A stretch of DNA of 64,000 nucleotides from Syntrophaceae bacterium UBA7520 (GTDB taxonomy: Bacteria > Desulfobacterota > Syntrophia > Syntrophales > Smithellaceae), in assembly GCA_002478265.1 (NCBI GenBank), contig DLNC01000040.1, positions 1 through 64,000 of the forward strand, written 5' to 3'. This document shows, in pieces, positions 44,122-53,902 of this stretch (position 1 is the stretch's first letter; the number at the start of each line of letters is the position of its first letter). Below the pieces are notes generated by a model. The model did no database searches. It saw only the letters and a program-made list of their open reading frames with translations, and had not been told where the DNA came from. A program made the position numbers and the translations under genes.

Positions 44122-45876
44122 ATGAAAAAGCATTTATTCTCAGAAAAAATCAGCAGAAGAAAGTTCATAGAAATATCAGCGATTGCAACTGCTGGGGTGT
44201 TTATGGGTTCCCCCAGGATTCAAGCGGCAGCGCCAGGCGCTGAAATTATCTTAAAAAACGGTAAGCTTATTACCATGGACGGTAATGACTCTATAATGCA
44301 GGCAGTTGCGGTTCGGAGCGGCAAAATTATCGACATCGGCAGTAACGAAGCAATTCTTCATTACATGAGTAACCAAACTAAAGTAATCGACCTCCAAGGA
44401 AAAACGCTAACCCCGGGGCTGGTTGATTCTCACGCGCATCTGCCTCCTTTTGGTATGAGAGAATCTGGAGCGTGGGTGAAACTGCAGGGGATAGAAAAAA
44501 AGGAAGATATCCTTGATGTTCTCAAGCAGCGAGCGCGGAGCACGCCAACCGGTAAATTCATCAACGCCTGGGGAGTGGAAAGCAATTCCCTTACATTCAT
44601 GGATAAAAGAGATTTGGATCAGGTGACAAAAGAACATCCGCTCTTGGTAATCCAAACAACAGGACAATGGGGCTATGCTAATTCACTAGCCCTCGAAATC
44701 TCCGGAATCGGCAAAGACACACCTGATCCACAGGGAAGTAAAATCCAAAAGGATTTCAATGGAGAGCCTACTGGACTCCTTATCCATTATCCAGCCCTTT
44801 ATCTTGTAAGAAAGCAAATACCGGCCATTAGCGAAGAACAGGCGAAAGAAGCCATAAAATATGCGGCGGAACTGTATGCCCAGGAAGGAGTCACCACTAT
44901 ACATGACAACTTTCTCATGGTTGCAGAACTCGGCGCCTCACGATTTATCAGCGCTTATATAAGTTTAGCACAAGCAAAAACAATCCCAACGAGAATCAAA
45001 CTCTGGCCGTACCTTCCTAACCTCAAAATAGCTACAATGGTGATGCAAGATCTTTTCTCTGGAAAAGACCCGATGGCTGATTCTCATGTCCGTGAGCTCT
45101 CCATTCTACGCAAACATATGCCGAAGCTTTTTGATGAAATATGGGGTGGGCTGAAGATAGCCATAGACGGCTCGGCACAAACTACCCTCTGGTACAATAA
45201 CCCATCGGCTTTACCTCTCCACTCACAAGCGGATGTAGAGTCTATGGTCAAGTTGTTTAATAGGGCGGAACAACAGGTGAGCGCACATGCGGTAGGAGAT
45301 AAAGCCGTTGATCTTTTTCTTGATGCTGTAGAAGTTGCCCAAAAGGATCATCTGCGGAGCGACGCCAGACACAGAATCGAGCATGTTATTTGTCCGCAAA
45401 TCAGTTCCTTTGAGCGCATGAAAAAACTCGGCGTGGTCATATCGACACATCCTCAATTTATTTATTCATGGGGAGATAAATGGGGTAATATGAGAAAAAG
45501 AGCGGAACTAATACCTATTCGTAGTTACCTTAACAGAGGCATTCCTGTCGCTTTTGGCGCGGATCCTCCTGCGTTTCCTCTGTATCAACCGCAAATAGCT
45601 CTCTGGCAGGCCATCAAAAGGACTACTAGAGATGGATTCCAGTTAGATGCATCAGGAAGCATTTCGATTCAGGAAGCATTGAGAATTCAAACAATGGGCA
45701 GTGCTTACGCAGGCTTTCAGGAAAATGAAATAGGGTCCCTTGAAAAGGGTAAATATGCCGATATGGTTGTTTGGGACAAAGATTTTTACAGCGTTTCGGA
45801 AAACCAAATAAAAGACGTAAAAGCGGTTATGACCTTTGTTGGAGGAAAAACCGTGTATGAAAGGAAAAACATTTAA
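44122..45876 (+). CDS. Tat-exported amidohydrolase family 3 protein
   Basis: 584 aa from ATG 44122 (AAAGGAG upstream; the frame is open 47 codons further but without support). The twin-arginine signal SRRKF (11-15) is followed by a hydrophobic stretch, so it is exported folded. Metal-binding His104 and His106 lie in LVDSHAHLPPFG, with later HAVGDKAVD, RIEHV and FGADPPAFPL motifs, as in YtcJ-type amidohydrolases. It should cleave amide or related C-N bonds with zinc or iron; the substrate is not predictable. Last gene of island 2. Confidence 0.85.
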   Translation: MKKHLFSEKISRRKFIEISAIATAGVFMGSPRIQAAAPGAEIILKNGKLITMDGNDSIMQAVAVRSGKIIDIGSNEAILHYMSNQTKVIDLQGKTLTPGLVDSHAHLPPFGMRESGAWVKLQGIEKKEDILDVLKQRARSTPTGKFINAWGVESNSLTFMDKRDLDQVTKEHPLLVIQTTGQWGYANSLALEISGIGKDTPDPQGSKIQKDFNGEPTGLLIHYPALYLVRKQIPAISEEQAKEAIKYAAELYAQEGVTTIHDNFLMVAELGASRFISAYISLAQAKTIPTRIKLWPYLPNLKIATMVMQDLFSGKDPMADSHVRELSILRKHMPKLFDEIWGGLKIAIDGSAQTTLWYNNPSALPLHSQADVESMVKLFNRAEQQVSAHAVGDKAVDLFLDAVEVAQKDHLRSDARHRIEHVICPQISSFERMKKLGVVISTHPQFIYSWGDKWGNMRKRAELIPIRSYLNRGIPVAFGADPPAFPLYQPQIALWQAIKRTTRDGFQLDASGSISIQEALRIQTMGSAYAGFQENEIGSLEKGKYADMVVWDKDFYSVSENQIKDVKAVMTFVGGKTVYERKNI

Positions 45877-46280
45877 CCGTTTGGTTGTTTTTGTCAATTA
45901 ACTGTAAAAAAATATTTATGCGCTAACGATGTTTATTGCTGATTGAACGTTGCATGTATTACTAAGATAAGAAAAACGGCATTGCAGGAATTATGCTTTA
46001 CAATTCATTTTTACACCACTTCACATTGACAATATTAGCAATAACGTTATATTTTATATAAGTTTTGAGTGTAATGAGTGCAAAACTGGTGTAGCCGTAA
46101 TAAACAGTTAATGATATTAAGCATTTATGCGGATTGTGGCGGGTTCGACTCCCGCCGCCTCCACCAGAAAATTTGTCGTTGATTGCAGTAATATTCTGCC
46201 GAGTTACTAAGCAAAGGTATCGGATTTTGGCAGCATGAAATCAAGCTGCAATTTATTTCAGCATTAATAAGGAGCGTAGT
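45877..46280. other. Right end of island 2 and nifU upstream region
   Basis: Up to 46139 it is AT-rich island DNA with the tail of the amidohydrolase duplication. The 27-bp att repeat then ends at 46166, and 114 bp of chromosomal sequence lead to nifU, including AAGGAG before its start. No clear promoter was found. Before integration this stretch lay directly behind ssrA. Confidence 0.5.
46140..46166 (+). repeat. Attachment site attR (27-bp direct repeat, copy 3)
   Basis: Third exact copy of the ssrA 3' end; the upstream tmRNA body is absent here. It marks the boundary with the original chromosome. Confidence 0.93.
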
Positions 46281-47105
46281 ATGTGGGAATATACCGATAA
46301 AGTGAAAGATCATTTTCTCAATCCCCGAAACGTCGGAGAAATTGAAAATCCCGACGGCGTGGCCGAAGTTGGGTCGCTTGCCTGCGGTGATGCTCTGAAG
46401 CTTACTTTCAAGCTCGATGAAAATAAAAGAATCAAAGACGCCAAATTCAAGACTTTCGGCTGCGCGAGCGCCATCGCTTCTTCTTCGGCGCTGACGGAAA
46501 TGATCAAAGGCATGACGGTGGATGAAGCGCTGAAAGTGACCAATCGTGATATTGCCCAGTATCTGGGAGGTCTGCCGGATGAAAAAATGCATTGCTCCGT
46601 ACTAGGCAAACAGGCCCTGGAGAAAGCCGTGGAAAATTACCGCGGTGTTCCCGCGGCGGTTGCAGACGAAAAGATTATCTGCGAATGTTTCGGCGTTACA
46701 GATAAGGAAATCGAAAAAGCAATCCGGGAAAACAACCTGACCACAGTGGAAGAGGTTACCAACTATACGAAGGCCGGGGGAGGGTGCGGCGGATGCCACG
46801 AGGATATTCAGGAGATTATCGACAGAATAAAAAAAGAAACAAAACCTGATGTAAAACCGAAAATGACAAACCTGCAGAAAATTCAGCTTATTCAGGAAAC
46901 AATCGAGCGCGAAATCAGGCCGTCACTTAAACATGACGGAGGTGATATTGAAATAATCGATATTATAGGCAATCGGGTTCTTGTGGCCACGCGCGGCGCC
47001 TGCGCCACCTGCAAGGCCTCCAATATTACTCTGAAAAATTTTGTGGAATTCAAGTTAAAAGAATTTGTTTCGCCTGATTTGGTGGTGGAGGAGGTGGAAA
47101 AGTGA
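46281..47105 (+). CDS. nifU: Fe-S cluster scaffold NifU (three-domain)
   Basis: 274 aa with all three NifU parts. An IscU-like scaffold (~1-125) has Cys35, Cys61 and Cys105. A central [2Fe-2S] domain has Cys134, Cys136, Cys169 and Cys172. A C-terminal Nfu domain has CATC at 241-244. It assembles Fe-S clusters with sulfur from NifS and passes them to client proteins. No nitrogenase genes are near, so it is probably the general assembly scaffold, as in many anaerobes. Its stop overlaps the nifS start by 4 nt. Confidence 0.95.
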   Translation: MWEYTDKVKDHFLNPRNVGEIENPDGVAEVGSLACGDALKLTFKLDENKRIKDAKFKTFGCASAIASSSALTEMIKGMTVDEALKVTNRDIAQYLGGLPDEKMHCSVLGKQALEKAVENYRGVPAAVADEKIICECFGVTDKEIEKAIRENNLTTVEEVTNYTKAGGGCGGCHEDIQEIIDRIKKETKPDVKPKMTNLQKIQLIQETIEREIRPSLKHDGGDIEIIDIIGNRVLVATRGACATCKASNITLKNFVEFKLKEFVSPDLVVEEVEK

Positions 47106-48274
47106 GCGTGATATATCTGGATAATAACGCGACCACTCAGGTGGCCGAAGAAGTTTTGGAAGCGATGCTTCCTTATTTCCGCGAATTTTATGGAAATCCA
47201 TCCAGCATGCACACTTTCGGCGGCCAGGTGGGACAAAAGATTCGCGCGGCGCGGGAACAGGTTGCCGCACTCATCGGCGCAATGCCGGAAGAAATTATAT
47301 TCACCAGTTGCGGTACCGAAAGCGACAATTCCGCTATTCGCTCCGCATTGGCCACCCAACCGGATAAAAAACATATCATAACCAGCCGTGTGGAGCATCC
47401 GGCGGTGCGGGCCTTGTGCGCCCACCTGGCCGCGCAGGGGTATCGGGTTACCGAACTGCCCGTTGATAAAAACGGTATTCTGGATCTGGAAAATCTGGAA
47501 AAAAGCATGACTCCGGATACCGCTATCGTTAGCCTGATGTGGGGGAACAATGAAACGGGTGTGATCTTCCCGGTGGAAGAGGCGGCGGCGATGGCGCATG
47601 AAAAAGGCATATTGTTTCACACGGACGCTGTCCAAGCAGTCGGGAAAATCCCCATAAATTTAAAAATGAACGTTATCGATATGCTATCCATTTCTGGGCA
47701 TAAACTGCACGCGCCCAAGGGTGTCGGTGTTTTGTATATTCGGCGCGGCACCAAATTTTCGCCTTTTCTGATCGGCGGCCATCAGGAAAAAGAACGTCGC
47801 GGCGGCACGGAAAACGCGCCGGGCATCATCGGCCTGGGAAAAGCCTGCGAACTGGCGGCAAAAAATCTGGATAAGGAAAATACCTACGTAAAGAAATTGC
47901 GCGACAGGCTGGAAAGAGAAATATTGAAGAAAATTCCGCAGAGCCGTGTAAACGGCGACACAGGCAATCGCCTGCCCAATACCACCAACATAAGTTTTGA
48001 ATACGTGGAAGGAGAGGCCATACTGCTTCTGATGAATGAACTTGGCATTTGCGCATCTTCGGGCTCCGCCTGCACGTCAGGATCCCTACAGCCGTCGCAT
48101 GTTCTACGCGCGATGGGTGTTCCTTTTACCATGGCGCACGGTTCCGTGCGCTTCAGTTTAAGTATTTATAACACGGAGAAAGAAATCGATTTTGTCATTG
48201 AAAAAATGCCCGCGATTATTGAGCGTTTGCGCGGCATGTCGCCATTCTGGAACCAGGCTTGCACAAATCAATAG
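47102..48274 (+). CDS. nifS: Cysteine desulfurase NifS
   Basis: 390 aa PLP enzyme, GTG start overlapping nifU. The PLP lysine is Lys201 (SISGHKLHAPKG), preceded by the HTDAVQAVGK motif, and the active-site cysteine is Cys324 (GSACTSG). It takes sulfur from cysteine, giving alanine and an enzyme persulfide for NifU. Followed by a serine acetyltransferase, so cysteine supply and use are linked in one operon. Confidence 0.95.
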   Translation: MSVIYLDNNATTQVAEEVLEAMLPYFREFYGNPSSMHTFGGQVGQKIRAAREQVAALIGAMPEEIIFTSCGTESDNSAIRSALATQPDKKHIITSRVEHPAVRALCAHLAAQGYRVTELPVDKNGILDLENLEKSMTPDTAIVSLMWGNNETGVIFPVEEAAAMAHEKGILFHTDAVQAVGKIPINLKMNVIDMLSISGHKLHAPKGVGVLYIRRGTKFSPFLIGGHQEKERRGGTENAPGIIGLGKACELAAKNLDKENTYVKKLRDRLEREILKKIPQSRVNGDTGNRLPNTTNISFEYVEGEAILLLMNELGICASSGSACTSGSLQPSHVLRAMGVPFTMAHGSVRFSLSIYNTEKEIDFVIEKMPAIIERLRGMSPFWNQACTNQ

Positions 48275-48288
48275 AGGAGAATATTTTA

Positions 48289-49245
48289 ATGAAAAGCGCC
48301 CGCAGCGACGATGAATGCAAACAGGAAATAAGCGCCGCCCACGATTTTCGCGCAGCTATCCCGAATATTGTGGATGATCTAGTATCCTCCTGTAACAGGG
48401 ATGGCTGTTTCGACCATGTAAGTACCGAACCAATCCCTTACCGGGAAGCGATTATCGATATTATCAGGCGTCTGGCCCTTATCCTTTATCCTGGTTATTT
48501 TATCAAGACGAGGCTGGATCAGACCAATCTCGGGTATTACCTCGGCCAGCAAGTGACATCGCTTTATGAAGTTTTATCCGAACAGGTGATTCTGGCGCTC
48601 AGGCATGATTGCATCCGTCATAATCAGTCGTGCATAAAATGTGAGGAGACAGGCCAGAAAATTACAATCGATTTTTTGAAAGGTTTGACAAAAATCAGGA
48701 CAATGCTTGCCAAGGACATACGCGCGGCGTACGATGGTGATCCGGCGGCCAAGGGATATGATGAGATAATTTTCAGCTATCCGGGCCTCTGGGCGATTAT
48801 GGTGTACCGCGTGGCGCATGAACTTTATCATTTGAATGTTCCGCTGATACCCCGGATCATGACGGAGCACGCGCACAGCCTGACCGGCATTGATATTCAT
48901 CCGGCGGCGCATATCGGAGAAAGTTTTTTCATCGACCACGGAACAGGCGTGGTTATCGGAGAAACATGCACCATCGGCGACCGCGTGCGCATTTATCAGG
49001 GAGTGACTTTGGGAGCATTGTCGCTCTCGCGGGAGGACTGCCAGAACCTGCGCAACCAGAAACGACATCCGACAATCGGCAGCGATGTCATCATCTACGC
49101 AAACGCCACGATTCTGGGTGGTAAAACAGTTATCGGAGACCGCGCGGTAATCGGCGGCAACGTCTGGATAATTTCTTCTGTGCCGCCCGATACGGAGGTA
49201 TTTCTCGAAAAACAGAATTATGTTGTAGGTGATAAGAAGAAATAA
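48289..49245 (+). CDS. cysE: Serine O-acetyltransferase
   Basis: 318 aa from ATG 48289 (GAGGAG upstream); a start inside nifS is possible but unsupported. A helical N-terminal domain is followed by a left-handed parallel beta-helix with hexapeptide repeats (HPAAHIGESFFIDHGTGVV, then IGETCTIGDRV) and the QGVTLGALS segment. It transfers acetyl from acetyl-CoA to serine, the first step to cysteine. The longer form with the extended N-terminus is the EpsC/SrpH-like subgroup. It feeds NifS upstream in the operon. Confidence 0.9.
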   Translation: MKSARSDDECKQEISAAHDFRAAIPNIVDDLVSSCNRDGCFDHVSTEPIPYREAIIDIIRRLALILYPGYFIKTRLDQTNLGYYLGQQVTSLYEVLSEQVILALRHDCIRHNQSCIKCEETGQKITIDFLKGLTKIRTMLAKDIRAAYDGDPAAKGYDEIIFSYPGLWAIMVYRVAHELYHLNVPLIPRIMTEHAHSLTGIDIHPAAHIGESFFIDHGTGVVIGETCTIGDRVRIYQGVTLGALSLSREDCQNLRNQKRHPTIGSDVIIYANATILGGKTVIGDRAVIGGNVWIISSVPPDTEVFLEKQNYVVGDKKK

Positions 49246-49259
49246 AATGAAAGAATAAT

Positions 49260-52200
49260 TTATTTCAGCGGTGCAGGGACATGCTGCATCAGCAATTCGG
49301 CAAACTGTTCCGGCGGTATGGGCTTGCTGAAATAAAATCCCTGTAATTCGTCACAGGATTTTGCGCGTAAAAAATTCAATTGTTCCTCGGTTTCCACGCC
49401 TTCGGCAACTACCGTAAGGCTCAGTGTTTTTCCCATAGCAATGATTGCTTCAGTAATGGCTTTATCCTCAGAATCGTTAGGAAGGTTACGGACAAAGGAG
49501 CGGTCTATTTTAAGCGTGTCGATAGGGAAATGCTTGAGTTGAGCCAGCGATGAATAGCCGGTGCCGAAGTCGTCAATGGCCAGCCGTACCCCCAGCTTCT
49601 TGATCCCTTCCAGCACGCCGATCATGCGGCTGGGATCATGCATGACCATGCTTTCGGTGATTTCCAGTTCTAACAGGTCCGGCTGTAATCCGGAATCCTG
49701 GAGCGCTTTTTCAATATCGTAAAGAAGAAATCTATCCAACAGCTGTCGTAAGGACAAATTTACGGCAATGCGAATAGGCGGCAGGCCGGCTTCCTGCCAG
49801 GCGGCGTTTTGTTTGCAGGCGGTATTCAGAACCCAACGCCCGATGGGCACGATAAGTCCTGTTTCTTCAGCCACCGGGATAAATTGATGGGGGGTTACCT
49901 CGTGCAAATAAACGTTGTTCCAGCGCAGCAAGGCTTCCACGCCGGTTATGACACCTGTTTTAAAATCAATTTTGGCCTGATAGGCAAGGCTGAATTCATT
50001 CCGCTCCAAGGCGGAACGAAGCTGTGTTTCAATAGAAAGTCTTTCGATGGATTTTGATTTGATATCAGGGGAATAGAACTGATAATTATTTTTGCCTTCT
50101 TCCTTGGCAAAATACATGGCAATGTCCGCGTTCTTCATCAAGGTTTGTTCATCCTGTCCGTCTTTGGGATAAACGCTGATGCCGATGCTGGCCGTGACAC
50201 GGCACTCCTCGCGCATGATGGTCACAGGTTTCATTGTCGCGGCGATAAGTTTCTGCGCGACGACAGCCGCCTGGCCGGCGTCGCTGATTTCTTCAATCAT
50301 GACGACAAATTCGTCGCCTCCCAGGCGGGCGACAACGTCCATAGCGCGTAGCGTTTGTTGATAACGCGCGGCAATTTCCTGCAGCAGCTGGTCGCCTGCG
50401 TCATGACCGAGCGTATCGTTGATTATTTTGAAGCGATCGAGATCGATGAAAAAAACGGCAAGTTTTCGTCGATTGCGTTTTGCAGATTCAATTGCATGAT
50501 TCAAAAGCTGGCCAAAAAGAAGACGGTTGGGAAGACAGGTGAGGGCGTCATGTGTGGCTATGTACTGGATTTTTTCTTCCCGCATCAGACGCTCGGTAAC
50601 GTCACGGGAGATGCCACGAAAGCCGATAGGCTGGCCTTGCGCGTCTTTAACCAGGGCGACGGAAATTTCATTGTAGGCAATGGTGCCGTCTTTTTTAATT
50701 ACTTCCGAAGCGTGCGCTTTTACCGATTTTCCGGTTCTGTAAACGCTGTTGAATAGATGAAATAGCGCTTTGGCGTTCTTTTCATCGGTAATTTGACGAT
50801 GGCTCATGCCTATTAATTCATCGGCGCGGTAACCTAGATTGCGACACTCCGCTTCATTGACAAAGGTGAAATAGCCCCTGAGATCGGTTTCAAAATATCC
50901 GTCTTCCATCTGTTCAACAATGCTGCGGTATCTTTCCTCCGATTGGTGAATTTTTTCTTCCATCTGCCTGCGTTCGGTGATATCACGGGCAATACCGCGA
51001 AATCCTATTATTTCGCCTTTTTCGTTTTTCAGAGGAAATCCGTTAAGCTCGCCAATCCCGATGGAGGCGTCTTTATGAACAGCTCGATAGACGATATTTC
51101 TCACCGGCTCCCCAGTTTTATAAATTTTATTAAAGGCTCCGGCAACAACAGGAATGTCATCATCAAAAATGAAACTTAGGGAGTTCTTTCCTGCCATTTC
51201 TCCTGGAGAATAACCAAGCAAACGTGCGCTTGTTTCCGAAAGAAGAGTGTAATTGCCGGCAAGGTCAACCTCGAAATAAGCGTCATTCATCTCCTCCATT
51301 ATCGTGCGGTATTTTTCCTCGGATTGACGCAAAGCTTCTTCCATTTTCTTGCGCTCTGTAACATCGCGCGATATGCCGCGGAATCCGATCTTTTTGCCGT
51401 TTTTATCCCTGATCAGAGACAGTGATAATTCATAAATTCCAATTGTTTTATCTTTCCTTACACATTCAATTTCCCCTATTGTGGGGTTGCCCGTTTGGTA
51501 AACATCGGTATAAAGCTTGACCGTTTTTTCGAAATTAACATCAGTTTGGAAAATACGGCTGTTTCTGCCGATCAGCTCTTCGCGGGAATATCCGAGGTGC
51601 TTACACAGCATATCATTAAAAAATATGAAGTTGCCGGAAAGGTCCGTCTCGTAATAAGCGTCATTAATAGATTCGATGATGGTGCGGTATTTTTCCTCGG
51701 AGTTGCGCAACGCCGTTTCGGCAGCTTTACGTTCTGTGACATCGCGCGATATGCCGCGGAATCCTGTTATTTTGCCTTCTTTGTTTTTTATGAGTGATAC
51801 AGACATTTCGTGGACTGCCTGTTTTCCGTTTTTTTTGGTAAGCTCTAAATCGTATGCCGTAATCGGTTTATTTGTTTTATAAACTTCAATGAAAATGCTG
51901 CGCATTTGCTGATAATAAGCTTCATCGGCGAAGAAACGGGAATCTTTGCCGATTAATTCTTCTCGAGAATATCCAGTACTTCTGCATTCGGCTTTGTTGA
52001 CAAAGGTGAATTTTCCTTTCAGGTCGGTTTCAAAATAACCGTCCGCCATTTGTTCAATTATGGATCGGTATCTTTCTTCCGACTGGCGGAGCTGCTCTTC
52101 CATCTGTTTGCGCTCGGTAATGTCGCGGGAAACTCCCCGGAAGCCAAGGGGTTTGCCTTTTGCGTCTCTTATGATCGTTACGGAAGTTTCATACATTACA

Positions 52201-53321
52201 GGTGAGCCGTCCTTTTTGGCGGATATAACCTGCATTGATTTTATGGGTATTCCGGTAAGATACAGATTTGTATAAGCTTTGTTTACTGTCTGATAATTTT
52301 CTTCATCCGGCATGTGTTGGCGGGCGTTCATTCCAATCAATTCATTTCTGGCGTATCCGAGAAGCCGGCAGTTGGCGTCATTGACAAACGTGTAGTTGCC
52401 GGCAAGGTCAAGTTCAAAATATCCCTCCTGAATGTTTTCTATAATACTTCTATATTTCTCTTCGCTTTGACGCAAAGATTCTTCTGTTTGCTTGCGCGCG
52501 GTGACGTCTCTGGTGATTCCTCTAAAGCCAATAGGATTGCCCACGTTATCTTTGATCAAAGAAGCCGAGACTTCGACCTGTTTTTTGCGCCCGTTTTTTG
52601 TGATGATTTCATAGTCAAAGATGGAGCCGCTTTTCCCGGATTTGTATATTTCGTTAAAAGCGGTGAAGGCCTTCTTGGCATTTGCCGTGTCCACGTATTG
52701 GCGGTTGTCCATGCCGATTAATTCTTTCTCAGTATAGCCGTGGATATTGCAGAGGGCATCGTTAACAAATGTAAAGCGCCCGGAAAGATCAGTTTCAAAA
52801 TACCCGTCATTGATATTTTCCAAAATAGAGCGGTATTTATCTTCGCTTTGCCGCAGCGCTTCTTCGATGCTTTTTTGCTGTGTAACATCCATAAAGCTGC
52901 CCAGGACAGCGCGTTTTCCACCGTAGTTTACGGATGAAATCTTTTCTATAATCCAGATGACTTCGCCGCTTTTTTTAATAAATCTGTATTCGAATGGTTT
53001 GCTGCTTTTTCCCTGCAAACCGTCAATAGCGAGCATTCTGGTTCTTTCTATGTCCTGGGGATAAATAAAAGGTGAGGGGTTTTTGCCGATAAGATCATTT
53101 GCGCAGTAGCCGGTGATTTCCTCAAAAACAGGATTAACATAAACGAATTTATTATTTTGGGATATGTATACGCCTATGCCGACAAAATTTAAAATGTCAT
53201 TGTAATGGCGTTCAGAGTTTGCAGTGATCTTTTTTTTCCGTGGCGCCGTTTTTGTTTTAATAGTTTTTGGAGTGGTTTTGTTTTTTTTAATTTGGGAGCC
53301 GGGGGTTTTTTTTAAAGCCAT
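49260..53321 (-). CDS. Seven-PAS GGDEF-EAL signalling protein
   Basis: 1353 aa, no transmembrane segment. Seven PAS domains in a row (first at ~40-150, then six of ~125 residues each, each opened by a linker like EEALRQSEEKYRSI). Then a GGDEF domain (intact GGDEF near residue 1000) and an EAL domain (EALLRW near 1128, later DDFGTGYSSL). It should make and/or break c-di-GMP in answer to signals bound in the PAS domains. The PAS units 2-7 are very similar to each other, showing internal amplification. Both output motifs look active. Single-gene unit convergent with cysE. Confidence 0.93.
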   Translation of the reverse strand: MALKKTPGSQIKKNKTTPKTIKTKTAPRKKKITANSERHYNDILNFVGIGVYISQNNKFVYVNPVFEEITGYCANDLIGKNPSPFIYPQDIERTRMLAIDGLQGKSSKPFEYRFIKKSGEVIWIIEKISSVNYGGKRAVLGSFMDVTQQKSIEEALRQSEDKYRSILENINDGYFETDLSGRFTFVNDALCNIHGYTEKELIGMDNRQYVDTANAKKAFTAFNEIYKSGKSGSIFDYEIITKNGRKKQVEVSASLIKDNVGNPIGFRGITRDVTARKQTEESLRQSEEKYRSIIENIQEGYFELDLAGNYTFVNDANCRLLGYARNELIGMNARQHMPDEENYQTVNKAYTNLYLTGIPIKSMQVISAKKDGSPVMYETSVTIIRDAKGKPLGFRGVSRDITERKQMEEQLRQSEERYRSIIEQMADGYFETDLKGKFTFVNKAECRSTGYSREELIGKDSRFFADEAYYQQMRSIFIEVYKTNKPITAYDLELTKKNGKQAVHEMSVSLIKNKEGKITGFRGISRDVTERKAAETALRNSEEKYRTIIESINDAYYETDLSGNFIFFNDMLCKHLGYSREELIGRNSRIFQTDVNFEKTVKLYTDVYQTGNPTIGEIECVRKDKTIGIYELSLSLIRDKNGKKIGFRGISRDVTERKKMEEALRQSEEKYRTIMEEMNDAYFEVDLAGNYTLLSETSARLLGYSPGEMAGKNSLSFIFDDDIPVVAGAFNKIYKTGEPVRNIVYRAVHKDASIGIGELNGFPLKNEKGEIIGFRGIARDITERRQMEEKIHQSEERYRSIVEQMEDGYFETDLRGYFTFVNEAECRNLGYRADELIGMSHRQITDEKNAKALFHLFNSVYRTGKSVKAHASEVIKKDGTIAYNEISVALVKDAQGQPIGFRGISRDVTERLMREEKIQYIATHDALTCLPNRLLFGQLLNHAIESAKRNRRKLAVFFIDLDRFKIINDTLGHDAGDQLLQEIAARYQQTLRAMDVVARLGGDEFVVMIEEISDAGQAAVVAQKLIAATMKPVTIMREECRVTASIGISVYPKDGQDEQTLMKNADIAMYFAKEEGKNNYQFYSPDIKSKSIERLSIETQLRSALERNEFSLAYQAKIDFKTGVITGVEALLRWNNVYLHEVTPHQFIPVAEETGLIVPIGRWVLNTACKQNAAWQEAGLPPIRIAVNLSLRQLLDRFLLYDIEKALQDSGLQPDLLELEITESMVMHDPSRMIGVLEGIKKLGVRLAIDDFGTGYSSLAQLKHFPIDTLKIDRSFVRNLPNDSEDKAITEAIIAMGKTLSLTVVAEGVETEEQLNFLRAKSCDELQGFYFSKPIPPEQFAELLMQHVPAPLK

Positions 53322-53437
53322 GCACGTTGCCTCCTTGAGAGGATTAACTTGCGCTCAGGATGTATTTTGTTTTTTAACAACTAGACGAGAATATTATACA
53401 ATAACGGGTTGTAATTGAAAAGAATAATCTATAGATA

Positions 53438-53887
53438 TTAGGAACTTGTAGTTTGGCTCAAAATTTTTATTTCGTCGCCGGTGGCGATTACGCCTTCAGT
53501 AAGAACACGGGCGAAAATTCCTTCCTTGGGCATGACGCAATCGCCTACGGTAAAATATATGGCGCATGGCTTTAGGCAGGATTTACCGATTTGTGTAACT
53601 TCCAGGACCACTTCACTGCCGATTTTCAGCTTGGTTCCCAACGGTAGTGTATGCAGTATCAATCCTTGTGTGGTAAGATTTTCCGCGAAATCGCCGTAAT
53701 TTACCGGCAATCCTTTTTGGCGTATTTTTTCAATGCTTTCCGCGGCAAGAAGACTAATCTGCCTGGTTTTGTCTTCTCCGTGCGCGTCATTTTCCAAACC
53801 GGTGTGTCGCAGAACGTGGCAGCGGCCGATATTATGCTTTTTTTCGCCCTTATTGTTACTTATATTTACGGATATAATTTTAGCCAT
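53438..53887 (-). CDS. MOSC domain protein
   Basis: 149 aa from ATG 53887; a TTG three codons earlier is possible. It matches the MOSC fold (GRCHVLRHTGLENDAHG, YGDFAENLTTQGL, LKPCAIY with a conserved cysteine). MOSC domains handle sulfur or bind molybdopterin; stand-alone short ones are often found near molybdenum cofactor genes, absent here. Last gene of the Rrf2-nadA-metX-metW-ridA series. Confidence 0.85.
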   Translation of the reverse strand: MAKIISVNISNNKGEKKHNIGRCHVLRHTGLENDAHGEDKTRQISLLAAESIEKIRQKGLPVNYGDFAENLTTQGLILHTLPLGTKLKIGSEVVLEVTQIGKSCLKPCAIYFTVGDCVMPKEGIFARVLTEGVIATGDEIKILSQTTSS

Positions 53888-53902
53888 ATAATCCAAAATC
53901 TT

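Larger units (their letters stand above)
36711..46166. mobile_element. Island 2 in the ssrA site, integrase lost
   Basis: About 9.5 kb between the second and third 27-bp repeats. It holds genes for exported cysteine-rich and WG-motif proteins with several duplications, a PLDc_N-type membrane protein and a Tat-exported amidohydrolase. A short relic of an integrase end lies at its left edge, in the position where island 1 keeps its integrase. Without its own integrase it would depend on island 1 for movement. Confidence 0.8.
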
